DNA of 64,000 nucleotides from a bacterium 1xD8-48 (GTDB taxonomy: Bacteria; Bacillota; Clostridia; Lachnospirales; Lachnospiraceae). A program made the position numbers and the translations under genes. Below, piece by piece: positions 27,425 through 35,133 of the stretch. Numbering within the stretch: position 1 is the first letter of the stretch; every line of letters starts with the position of its first letter. Location: contig QZDS01000019.1 of assembly GCA_009917455.1 (NCBI GenBank), positions 32,943 through 96,942 on the forward strand, in the 5' to 3' direction. The notes below the pieces were generated by a model. That model ran no database searches. It was not told the origin of the DNA and saw only the letters and a list, made by a program, of their open reading frames with translations.

Positions 27425-28348
27425 ATGAACCAGAAGGATTTCTTATTCTTCCAGAGGCTGTCAAAGCCGGAAGGAAAAATTGACGTTGTACTGGACACGG
27501 ACACCTACAACGAGATTGACGACCAGTTTGCGCTGGCGTATATGCTTTGCCGGAAGGACAGAATAAACTTAAAATCAATCTGCGCGGCGCCTTTTCACAA
27601 TGCCAAATCCGACAATCCGGCGGACGGGATGGAGAAAAGCTTTCAGGAAATCCACCATATTCTGAAACTGATGGGAAAAGAAGAATATGCCGGGCAGGTG
27701 TACCGGGGCTCCACGGAATGGCTTTCTGACGAGGAAACGCCTCTGTGCTCCGAGGCGGCGGAAAAGCTGGCGGAGCTTGCCGTAGGATATTCACCGGAGA
27801 AGCCGCTGTATATAGTGGCAATCGGGGCAATCACCAATGTGGCCTCCGCGTTGCTCTTAAAGCCGGAAATCACAGACAGGATTGTGATAGTATGGCTTGG
27901 CGGAAACGCCCATCACTGGCCGGATAATATGGAGTTCAACTGCGGTCAGGACGTGGCTGCGGCAAGAGTGGTATTCGGCAGCGGAGCGGCGGTGGTGCAG
28001 CTTCCCTGCGCCGGGGTGGTGTCCGCTTTTAAGACGACTGCCGGAGAGCTGGAAATGTTTCTGCGCGGGAAAAACAGGCTGTGCGATTATCTGGTGGATA
28101 TCGTGGAGAGGGACGGCGCAGCGGAAAGCCCGTACAAAACCTGGTCAAGGGTGATTTGGGATGTAACTGCGGTGGGATGGCTTCTGGAGGAGGATTTCAT
28201 GAAAGACAGGCTGGTTCCCAGCCCGATTCCCCAGTACGACCATCACTACAGCTTTGACCCTGACAGGCATTTTATACGCTATGTGTACTGGATTAACAGG
28301 GACGCTCTTTTTGAGGACCTGTTTGAGAAGCTGGCACAGGCGGAATGA
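27425..28348 (+). CDS. Nucleoside hydrolase (inosine-uridine-preferring family)
   Basis: The 307-residue protein shows the calcium-chelating Asp cluster DTDTYNEIDD (24-33), the ITNVASALL and VWLGGN segments and a distal WDVTAVGWLL, all placed as in IU nucleoside hydrolases. It would cleave the N-glycosidic bond of nucleosides to free base and ribose in the cytoplasm; there is no signal peptide. AGGAGG precedes the ATG. It stands alone between the toxin-antitoxin islet and a convergent operon, with no clear promoter of its own, so it may once have been continuous with the sugar operon upstream. Confidence 0.85.
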   Translation: MNQKDFLFFQRLSKPEGKIDVVLDTDTYNEIDDQFALAYMLCRKDRINLKSICAAPFHNAKSDNPADGMEKSFQEIHHILKLMGKEEYAGQVYRGSTEWLSDEETPLCSEAAEKLAELAVGYSPEKPLYIVAIGAITNVASALLLKPEITDRIVIVWLGGNAHHWPDNMEFNCGQDVAAARVVFGSGAAVVQLPCAGVVSAFKTTAGELEMFLRGKNRLCDYLVDIVERDGAAESPYKTWSRVIWDVTAVGWLLEEDFMKDRLVPSPIPQYDHHYSFDPDRHFIRYVYWINRDALFEDLFEKLAQAE

Positions 28349-28393
28349 CGATATTTGAAACTGGAAATTGAAAAATTGTATATCCTGTGGTAC

Positions 28394-28436
28394 AAATGTG
28401 GCAGATTTGGAATTTGATTCTGAATCTGCCACATTT
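28394..28436. terminator. Long hairpin between converging genes
   Basis: AAATGTGGCAGATT (28394-28407) pairs perfectly with AATCTGCCACATTT (28423-28436) over a 15-nt loop. It lies between the nucleoside hydrolase and the converging membrane-protein gene. A T-run is lacking, so it may block transcription in both directions mainly by structure. Confidence 0.5.
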
Positions 28437-28464
28437 GGTATATCCGGCGGGATATGGTATGGAG

Positions 28465-29502
28465 TCACCCGTTATGTCGGAAAACCCGCCTCCCGGCCAG
28501 CCAAATCCCGCCTGCTGCCGCCGGACAGACCCATGTGGCAAAACGGAAAAGCAGGATTCCCGGAAGCACTGTCCGGTAATCGGCAAAGGGGGCGAAGAAT
28601 AAAAGGAAGACAAATTCCAGAGATACCGCGCCTGAGGGTGCAGGGATAACTCCGGCCAGCATGAAGGCCGCCGCCATGAGCGCCAGGCACTCGCCGGTCG
28701 TCAAAGCCGTTTTTCCCGAAAGAAAGCAGGTCGGAATACAGTAGAACAGGATGAGCTTGCCGGTCTGCAGGCATATAACGCCGGCCATTTTCTTTTTCTG
28801 AAGAAGAATGCGCTTTCCCGACTGGCTCAGAAGAATAATCTGTTCCTCCCATTTGCGGAAGAGCTCCGTTTTTGACGGTATTTTATCTCTCAGCCGGCCG
28901 AGGAGCCAAAGGGCGGTCCTCGCCAGCTTCGGGGACAGGGCAAGGCACAGGATAAAGGCAATCACAAGCACGGTTATCAGGCATCCTGCGCCCATAAAAG
29001 GGAGATATTGCCTGCACAGTCCGCGGGTGCTTTCCTTTTGGAAAAGAACAAGGAAGCCGGAGACGCCCAGCAGCATGACTGCGCACCTTTTCATTACATA
29101 CTGAATCATCGTCAGAGTCGTTGCTTTTCCCGGCTCTATTTTTTCTTTCGTCAGATAATGGATTTCCGCAATGCCCGAGCCGTTTCCCAAGGTGGTGAGA
29201 CGGTAGAATTCACAGACAAAAGCGATGAAGACGCAGTCGGTTCTTCTGACGTGGGAAGCCACTGTCTCTGTCATACGGAAAATGGTCATTCCCTCCAGAA
29301 GATATCCCGAAAGGGCGAGCAGGATGGCGGCTCCGAGCTCCTTCCATGTAACCAGCCGGATTCCCTTAAGGATGTCCAGAAGGGAATCCCTGTAAAAAAG
29401 TAAGGAGAGGACAAGCAGTATCAGCAGAGCCGTCCGCAGCAGCATTTTCCGGCTACAGAGCCCCTTTTTATCAGTCTTTTGTTTTTGGCTTATAGTTTTC
29501 AT
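28465..29502 (-). CDS. Flippase-like integral membrane protein (LPG synthase TM-region/UPF0104 family)
   Basis: The 345-residue protein has about eight hydrophobic segments and the family pattern EFYRLTTLGNGSGIAEIHYLTKE in the second quarter and a PAPSGAVSLEFVF element near the C-terminus. These match the YbhN/AglD-like membrane region found in lysyl-phosphatidylglycerol synthases and other proteins that act on or move lipids. The start MKTISQ at 29502 overlaps the end of the radical SAM gene by 32 nt, showing operon structure. No soluble transferase domain is attached. Substrate unknown. Confidence 0.75.
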   Translation of the reverse strand: MKTISQKQKTDKKGLCSRKMLLRTALLILLVLSLLFYRDSLLDILKGIRLVTWKELGAAILLALSGYLLEGMTIFRMTETVASHVRRTDCVFIAFVCEFYRLTTLGNGSGIAEIHYLTKEKIEPGKATTLTMIQYVMKRCAVMLLGVSGFLVLFQKESTRGLCRQYLPFMGAGCLITVLVIAFILCLALSPKLARTALWLLGRLRDKIPSKTELFRKWEEQIILLSQSGKRILLQKKKMAGVICLQTGKLILFYCIPTCFLSGKTALTTGECLALMAAAFMLAGVIPAPSGAVSLEFVFLLFFAPFADYRTVLPGILLFRFATWVCPAAAGGIWLAGRRVFRHNG

Positions 29503-30877
29503 AGCTGCTCTTTCTGTGAGGCTCCTCCCGCCAGATTCTGTCCGCTGCCTCCGCCCAGCTATCTGCGTATTCACGGCATTTCCCGCAAAGGTGCTCCACA
29601 CTTTCAGGGGACTGCAAATCGGTGGATTTTGCGCCGGATTCCTTTACTATCCGCTCAAGGATTTCGGGGTTTTCCAGCATGGGACAGGGACGCAGATGGT
29701 TTTCATTAAAGGGCTGGTTTTCCCGGTAAGCCATAAACAGGGGCTGCTTTAGTATTTCAAGGAGAGAATGGGTTCTGATATTTGCGCCGGAGTAATGGAT
29801 GAACACGCAGGGCTCTGCGTCGCCGTTTGCGTTGATGTGGAAATAGTTCCGCCCGCCGGCAATACATCCGCCCACAAATTCCCCGTCATTCTGGAAATCC
29901 ATGGTAAAGAGCCCGGCTCCGGTGCTCATGTTCCGTATCTCCCTTACCCGCCGCTTTATGTATACCCGCTGTTCCACGGTGGGCAAAAGCTCCATGGCGG
30001 CGTCGTTTCCCACCGGCATGTAGTGGAAGTACAGCGCATAGCGGCAGCCCTTTTCCACCAGCAGCTCCACAAATTCATCGCCGGTCACCGTCTCGATATT
30101 TTTGGAGGTATAGCAGATGGAGGTTCCGAAAATCAAACCGTTTTCTTTCAGCAAATCCATGGCGCGCATCACCTTTTCGTACACGCCGCCGCCCCGGCGC
30201 AGGTCGTTGACCGCCTCGAAGCCCTCCAGGCTGATTGCCAGATAGAGGTTGCCTGCTCTTTTCATTTCAAGGCAGAACGCCTCGTCCACCAGGGTTCCGT
30301 TGGTGTAGGCAAGAAAAGCGCAGTCGTCATGCTTTTCACAGAGCCTTAGTATATCGGATTTCCTTACAAGGGGCTCTCCGCCGGTGAACATATAAAAGTA
30401 AATCCCCAGCTCCTTGCCCTGGCTGATAACGCTGTCCATTTCCTCGAAGGTCAGGTTCAGACGATTTCCGTATTCCGCCGCCCAGCACCCGGTACAATGC
30501 AGGTTGCAGGCGCTGGTGGGGTCCATTAAAATCAACCAGGGAACGTTGCACTGATGGGTCACGCGCATTTTCCGAATGGTTTTCGTGCCATGGAAAAAGG
30601 CTTCAAAACCGAGATTCAGCGCAGTAGTTTTCAGCACATGAGGGTCAACCTCCGCAAGAATCCGGCTGATATATTTATTTAATGCGCCGTCTCTGTCGCA
30701 GACCATCTTTCTGGCCTTTTCATAGTCAACATCCAGCTTTTCGCCCTTCATGTAGTTTTCCGAAAGGTCTAAGAGCCTGACCACTTCCTTTTCCCAGTTC
30801 TTATCCGCATTTTTCATTGCAATATCGATTGCTTTTCCGAAAGCCGCCCTTCCGGCCTTGTGTGTCATTTCGCTCAT
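29471..30877 (-). CDS. Radical SAM enzyme with C-terminal Cys-rich (SPASM-like) region
   Basis: A 468-residue protein. About 115 residues of helical N-terminal sequence precede the radical SAM core, whose iron-sulfur ligands are Cys124, Cys128 and Cys131 (CNLHCTGC); FTGGEP is the SAM-contacting GGEP motif. The C-terminal part contains further cysteines (GGCIAGG, AEPCVF, RPCPM, CGKC) that could hold auxiliary clusters. ATG 30877 has GGGGAGGA 5 nt upstream; the ATG at 30892 overlaps that site. It is followed by a flippase-like membrane protein and preceded by a TetR gene on the same strand. Function is not known; the overall shape and DPTSACNLxCxGCW signature resemble radical SAM proteins proposed to join lipid chains, which is inference only. 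Confidence 0.82.
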   Translation of the reverse strand: MSEMTHKAGRAAFGKAIDIAMKNADKNWEKEVVRLLDLSENYMKGEKLDVDYEKARKMVCDRDGALNKYISRILAEVDPHVLKTTALNLGFEAFFHGTKTIRKMRVTHQCNVPWLILMDPTSACNLHCTGCWAAEYGNRLNLTFEEMDSVISQGKELGIYFYMFTGGEPLVRKSDILRLCEKHDDCAFLAYTNGTLVDEAFCLEMKRAGNLYLAISLEGFEAVNDLRRGGGVYEKVMRAMDLLKENGLIFGTSICYTSKNIETVTGDEFVELLVEKGCRYALYFHYMPVGNDAAMELLPTVEQRVYIKRRVREIRNMSTGAGLFTMDFQNDGEFVGGCIAGGRNYFHINANGDAEPCVFIHYSGANIRTHSLLEILKQPLFMAYRENQPFNENHLRPCPMLENPEILERIVKESGAKSTDLQSPESVEHLCGKCREYADSWAEAADRIWREEPHRKSSYENYKPKTKD

Positions 30878-30904
30878 AATAGTCCTCCCCATGTTATTTT
30901 ATGG

Positions 30905-30933
30905 ATATAAAATAGCAGAATTATTGGAAACAA
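30905..30933 (-). promoter_or_regulatory. Promoter of the radical SAM operon
   Basis: On the minus strand TTGTTT (30933-30928), a 17-bp spacer and TTATAT (30910-30905) precede the start at 30877. The -35 overlaps the first of three spaced repeats. Confidence 0.5.
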
Positions 30934-31005
30934 AAAACAGACATTATCCGGCGGCTGCCAAAAAAACAGACACTCCCCGCAAAATGTCGAAAAAACAGAC
31001 ATTTT
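30932..31005. repeat. Three 29-bp-spaced AAAAAACAGACA repeats with inverted repeat, probable TetR operators
   Basis: AAAAAACAGACATT or its one-base variant begins at 30932, 30961 and 30990, exactly 29 bp apart. The third lies inside a perfect inverted repeat, AAAATGTC (30981-30988) and GACATTTT (30998-31005). A further TGTCT half lies just beyond at about 31014. The first copy overlaps the -35 of the radical SAM promoter, which fits control by the TetR protein encoded at 31146. Confidence 0.6.
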
Positions 31006-31033
31006 ATGGAAAGTGTCTAAAACAGCGAGTGCG

Positions 31034-31125
31034 ATATGAAGTTGTGAAATTGCGAGGCCGCGAATATGCGGAGCCGTGAGGTTGCGATTGTGAAGCTACG
31101 AGACCATGAAGCTGCGAATTTGCAT
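31034..31125. repeat. Degenerate 8-bp tandem repeat tract
   Basis: The stretch between the TetR stop codon and the operator repeats consists of imperfect units related to TGCGAGGC and TGAAGCTG, about eleven copies of roughly 8 bp. No gene or stable structure is evident. Confidence 0.45.
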
Positions 31126-31145
31126 CCAAGGACTGCCGACGGTTT

Positions 31146-31712
31146 TCAGCTTTCTTCTTCGGAGATGCTTCTGCGTATCATTTCCTCGGTCATTCCCTTT
31201 TTTAACCGGCTCATTCTGCGGAAGATGGCCTGAACGTCGTCCTTCATTCCGTTGTTTAACCAGTCAACCACAGCGCCGAAACAAATCCATTTGTAATAGC
31301 GGATAATAATTTCCTTATCCCTCCCGGCTATAGGGTATTCGGAAAAAGCAGTATTAATATAGGCGGCCACCACATGCTCGCAAACCCGCCATAAGTACTG
31401 CTCGTAGATATCCCGGCTGGAGGAGTGGTAAAGATGGAGCGCCGCCCGCCGGTTCTCAAGAGCAAAGGAAATGGCGGCGTCCAGCCCATCCTCCAGGGAA
31501 TCCACCGTGGGGTGCTGCCGGATAATTTCATTGGCTTCCTCTAAGACAATTTCCTCTATCATGGATGGCAAATCCTGATAATGGTAGTAAAAGGAATTGC
31601 GGTTGATTCCGCAGTCCTCCACGATATCCTTGACGGTAATCTGAGCTACGGGCCTTTCATTAATGAGCTTTATGAAAGAATTTCTGATAGCCTGTTTGGT
31701 AAATCCTGGCAA
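31146..31712 (-). CDS. TetR/AcrR-family transcriptional regulator
   Basis: A 188-residue protein with an N-terminal TetR helix-turn-helix (QITVKDIVEDCGINRNSFYYHYQD, residues about 20-45) and a C-terminal helical ligand domain resembling the TetR_C_7/DhaS-like group. The start is TTG at 31712, with GGAGGG about 9 nt upstream. It is encoded directly upstream of and on the same strand as the radical SAM and flippase-like genes, with operator-like repeats in between, so it most likely regulates them. Confidence 0.85.
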   Translation of the reverse strand: MPGFTKQAIRNSFIKLINERPVAQITVKDIVEDCGINRNSFYYHYQDLPSMIEEIVLEEANEIIRQHPTVDSLEDGLDAAISFALENRRAALHLYHSSSRDIYEQYLWRVCEHVVAAYINTAFSEYPIAGRDKEIIIRYYKWICFGAVVDWLNNGMKDDVQAIFRRMSRLKKGMTEEMIRRSISEEES

Positions 31713-31813
31713 TTTAAAAACCCTCCTTCGGCGCGCCGGATTTCAGTAAAAGGCGGAGCCGTATGCGGTGTTAAGATATCTTTATATTACCACAGATGGA
31801 GGGAAAAGTGTAA

Positions 31814-32083
31814 TTATTTCCACCCCTCCGGCAGGAAAGTCAGGGTATTGTCAATCATTTCATCGGCAAGAGCCTTACATTGTGCGTCTGTCAGGCGTCC
31901 GGCCAGCATTGGCTCACGGGCAAACACCTCATATACCAGATTTCTGTCGCAGGTAAGGGCAGCTTCCAGGATTTCCTTCTGATTTTGGACATGAGGAAGA
32001 ATCAGCTCCCTGATTTTTTCCGGGAGAGCGCCCGATTGTACCGGCTGCAGGTTATTATAGCTGAATCCTCTGGTGTGGATGTT
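31814..32083 (-). pseudogene. C-terminal fragment of a GH4-family glycosidase
   Basis: The last 85 or so codons (ending at TAA 31816-31814) match the C-terminal part of family 4 glycosidases: GALPEKIRELILPHVQNQ, then EAALTCDRNLVYEVFAREP and LADEMIDNTLTFLPEG. The NAD- and metal-binding N-terminal 350 residues are absent. Family-like sequence stops around 32080, precisely where permease coding sequence on the other strand begins. GH4 enzymes use NAD and Mn to cleave glycosides; this remnant cannot. Confidence 0.65.
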
Positions 32084-32834
32084 TTTCTCATCTTTCAAAT
32101 CAAATAAGGAAATTTTCGGCTCGCTCAGGCTCCTCCCGGAAAATCCGGTCTGGGATACATTCGCTAAGGGCTGGAAGGGCACGGGACAGATTACCTATAC
32201 CACATTTTATTTCAATACTTTCAAGATGGTTATTCCCACCGTGCTTTTCACGGTCATGTCAAGCTCTATTGTAGCCTACGGATTTGCAAGGTTTAAATTC
32301 CGGCTTAAAAAGATATTGTTTATGCTGATGCTGTCCTCTCTGATGCTGCCCAACGCCGTATTGATAATTCCGCGCTATCTGTTGTTTAATAAGCTGGGGT
32401 GGCTGAATACCTATCTGCCATTTATCGTTCCGGCGGTTTTTGCCTGCACGCCGTTTTTCATTTATATGATGGTACAGTTTTTCCGCGGGATTCCCCGTGA
32501 TTTTGATGAAGCGGCAACCATTGACGGCTGCAACACTTTTCAGGTGTTTTATATGATATTGCTGCCGTTGTGTAAGCCGGCATTGTTTTCGGCGGCGATT
32601 TTTCAGTTTATCTGGGTCTGGAACGATTTCTTTAACTCGCTGATTTATGTCAACAGCGTAAAAAAATATCCGGTGGTGCTGGCGCTTCGAATGTCGCTGG
32701 ACTCCACTGTGGCGTCCAACTGGAATCAGGTGCTTGCCATGTCGGTGGTATCCCTGCTGCCCGGAATTATTTTATTTTTCAGCGCCCAGAAATATTTTGT
32801 GGAAGGCGTTACCAGCGCCGGAGTGAAAGGATAG
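32073..32834 (+). CDS. Sugar ABC transporter permease (MalG-like), 5'-truncated
   Basis: From the SFKSNKEIF segment onward the sequence matches the second permease of CUT1-type transporters: about five membrane helices, the EAA loop DEAATIDGCNTFQVFYMILLP and the C-terminal FVEGVTSAGVKG. The usual N-terminal 25-40 residues with the first membrane helix are missing and replaced by a few codons of foreign sequence; the ATG at 32073 has no ribosome-binding site. The partner permease and binding protein are absent upstream. It is probably non-functional, although the frame is open to the end and leads directly into the GH105-type gene. Confidence 0.7.
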   Translation: MWMFFSSFKSNKEIFGSLRLLPENPVWDTFAKGWKGTGQITYTTFYFNTFKMVIPTVLFTVMSSSIVAYGFARFKFRLKKILFMLMLSSLMLPNAVLIIPRYLLFNKLGWLNTYLPFIVPAVFACTPFFIYMMVQFFRGIPRDFDEAATIDGCNTFQVFYMILLPLCKPALFSAAIFQFIWVWNDFFNSLIYVNSVKKYPVVLALRMSLDSTVASNWNQVLAMSVVSLLPGIILFFSAQKYFVEGVTSAGVKG

Positions 32835-32840
32835 GTGTAT

Positions 32841-35003
32841 ATGAGCACAGAGAAAGATTTATCTTATTTTGATGAGGGCCAATCGGTCTATGACGCATGC
32901 GGAGAGCAGACGGAAAGGATTCTTTCCATTATCGCGGGAAATTATATGGGAAAAAATCCGCCGCTGCCGGTTCGTTTCCGGGGTTTTTATGAAAACGGAA
33001 TACTCTGTAACAGGGAAGGGCGGTTTGACATTGATTTAAACAGGCTCCTGCCGGAAAGTAAAGCGGGACAGGTGTCATATGTGAAGGCAAAATTTTATAA
33101 GGAAGCGGAGGGCGTGCATGCTTTTTCCATGAAATGCTACGGCCCGTCCCGGATTTGGCTGAATAGGAAAGAAGTATTCTGCTCCGGTGTCAGAGACGAG
33201 AGCAGACGGGAAGCGCCGCACCGGCTGGAGCTTTTCTGCCGCGCCGGCTGGAATGAAGTGACGATACGGCTTAAGAAAACCCCGGGCGGTTTTGGCTGCG
33301 TTTTCGGCGTGCAGGATGCCGGCTGGGGATGGATTACTTTTTTAAATCCATGTAAGGAGCAGGAAGGAAAGCTGGGATTTGCCTATACTATGGCTATGGA
33401 CGAGGAAGCGGCCGGCGGGGAATTTGAAAATATGGAGCGGGCCGTATGGCTTCCGAAGGAGTATTGCGGGCGGAGCGAAAATGTTATCCGGGAGATTTAC
33501 AAAGACGGAGGAAAGGGAAACTATATATACGGCTGGAGTGCGCTGCGCCTGAACAGGCCGGGAGCCGTGAGGTTCTCCATAGAAAGCTACGGGGATATCG
33601 CGTTTTTTGTTGACGGCCACAAGCGGTTGGAGGAAAAGGCAGACGGCCGGCTGGAAGTAGAAATTGACCTGAAAGCCGGAAAGCACAATATTCTGTTAAG
33701 GGGACGGGGAGAGAAGGAGGCCGGCTGGAAGCTGGAGATAAAAGAAGGGACTGACAGCGGAGAAATCCTGACGCTCTCGCTTCCGCAGGAAGTGGCAGGC
33801 ATTAAGGGACCGTGGCTGTATCTGGGCCCCTTTGGCGATAAGCAGGAAGCGGTGGAAAGGCAGCCTGCGCTTTACGGACTGTTTGGACAGGAAGAACGTT
33901 ACTGGAGGGCGGACGCGCCGGGGGTTGTAGTCCGGCCCTCGCTGGAAAACACCGCCTTTGGAAAATGGAATTATCCTCTGGGGGTGACTCTTTACGGATT
34001 GACCAGGCTTTCCCGTTATCTGAATAACAAGGAAATTCTGAATTATGTGAAGGCGCATATGCGGGAATGTATCCGGTTGTATGAATACAGCCTGTGGGAT
34101 ACGAAAAAATATGGTTTCCCGGAGGTGAATAACCAACTGGCGCGGATTTCCACGCTGGACGACTGCGGTTCTTTCGGGAGCGCCATGCTGGAGCTGAAGG
34201 ATTCGGAAGTGGAAGCCCAGGCTGGAAAAATCGCCGATTATATTGCCGGATATATGGAAAAAAAGCAATCCAGGGAGCCGGGCGGCGGCTTTTTCAGAAT
34301 CGGCCCGAAGGGATTTCCTGACGCCACGATGTGGGCGGATGATTTATATATGAGCGTTCCCTTTCTGAGCAGATACTATCTGCGGACGGGAAATACGGAT
34401 TATCTGGACGATGCCGCCGGACAGTTTAGGCGGTTCAGGGAATATCTTTATATGCCGGATGAGAAGATTTTATCTCACGTGTATGATTTTATGATGGATA
34501 CCGCTACCGGAATGCCATGGGGGAGAGGAAACGGCTGGTGCTTCTTTTCTCTGACAGAGCTTCTGGGCGTGATGCCAAAAGAACACAGGGATTATCCGTT
34601 TTTACTTCATTTTTATCAGGAGCTGGCGGAAGGCTACATGAAATTACAGGGAAAAAGCGGCATGTGGCACCAGCTTTTGACGCATCCTGATTCCTATGAG
34701 GAAACCTCCTGTACGTCCATGTTTATTTACGGACTGTGCAGTGGACTCCGTTTCGGATGGCTTGCCCCAAATCAGAGAAATGACGCGCTGGAAGCGGTCC
34801 GTAAAGGCTGGCAGGCAATTATTACACGGAGCGTTGACTGTAAGGGAAATGTATACGGCATATGCCGCGGTTCTTCCTATTCCTTTACACCGGAATATTA
34901 TAAGGAAGAACTTTTGTGGATTATTAACGACCCCCACGGCATTGGGATTGTACTTCTGGCGGGAATTGAAAAGCTGGCGCTGGAGTCCTTTTTGCAGTCT
35001 TAA
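32841..35003 (+). CDS. GH105-type unsaturated rhamnogalacturonyl hydrolase with N-terminal beta domain
   Basis: The C-terminal 350 residues resemble the (alpha/alpha)6 barrel of family 88/105 enzymes (YteR-like): TMWADDLYMSVPFL with a candidate catalytic Asp, WGRGNGWCFFSLTELL, MWHQLLTHPDSYEETSCTSMF and a late GICRGSS segment. About 330 N-terminal residues are beta-rich and absent from minimal YteR. These enzymes remove the unsaturated uronic acid from pectin fragments made by lyases. No signal peptide, so cytoplasmic, working on imported oligosaccharides. ATG 32841 has AAAGGA upstream and lies 6 nt after the truncated permease gene, marking both as parts of one former pectin operon. Confidence 0.82.
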   Translation: MSTEKDLSYFDEGQSVYDACGEQTERILSIIAGNYMGKNPPLPVRFRGFYENGILCNREGRFDIDLNRLLPESKAGQVSYVKAKFYKEAEGVHAFSMKCYGPSRIWLNRKEVFCSGVRDESRREAPHRLELFCRAGWNEVTIRLKKTPGGFGCVFGVQDAGWGWITFLNPCKEQEGKLGFAYTMAMDEEAAGGEFENMERAVWLPKEYCGRSENVIREIYKDGGKGNYIYGWSALRLNRPGAVRFSIESYGDIAFFVDGHKRLEEKADGRLEVEIDLKAGKHNILLRGRGEKEAGWKLEIKEGTDSGEILTLSLPQEVAGIKGPWLYLGPFGDKQEAVERQPALYGLFGQEERYWRADAPGVVVRPSLENTAFGKWNYPLGVTLYGLTRLSRYLNNKEILNYVKAHMRECIRLYEYSLWDTKKYGFPEVNNQLARISTLDDCGSFGSAMLELKDSEVEAQAGKIADYIAGYMEKKQSREPGGGFFRIGPKGFPDATMWADDLYMSVPFLSRYYLRTGNTDYLDDAAGQFRRFREYLYMPDEKILSHVYDFMMDTATGMPWGRGNGWCFFSLTELLGVMPKEHRDYPFLLHFYQELAEGYMKLQGKSGMWHQLLTHPDSYEETSCTSMFIYGLCSGLRFGWLAPNQRNDALEAVRKGWQAIITRSVDCKGNVYGICRGSSYSFTPEYYKEELLWIINDPHGIGIVLLAGIEKLALESFLQS

Positions 35004-35038
35004 AATACGGGTGACGGCGGAAATTACAAAAAAGGATG

Positions 35039-35117
35039 TAAAAAATGCGAATCCGTGGTATAATACGCTTATAAAAAATGCGATTATATACAAAAAAGTC
35101 AGAATAAAAAAATGCGA
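35039..35117 (+). promoter_or_regulatory. Extended -10 promoter flanked by three TAAAAAATGCGA repeats
   Basis: TGGTATAAT at 35056-35064 is an extended -10. The repeat TAAAAAATGCGA ends at 35050, 35083 and 35117 (the last copy with one additional A), a spacing of 33 and 34 bp, three helical turns. The copies lie before and after the -10, as expected for operators of the gene at 35134. Confidence 0.5.
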
Positions 35118-35133
35118 CTAAAACGGAGGCGGC

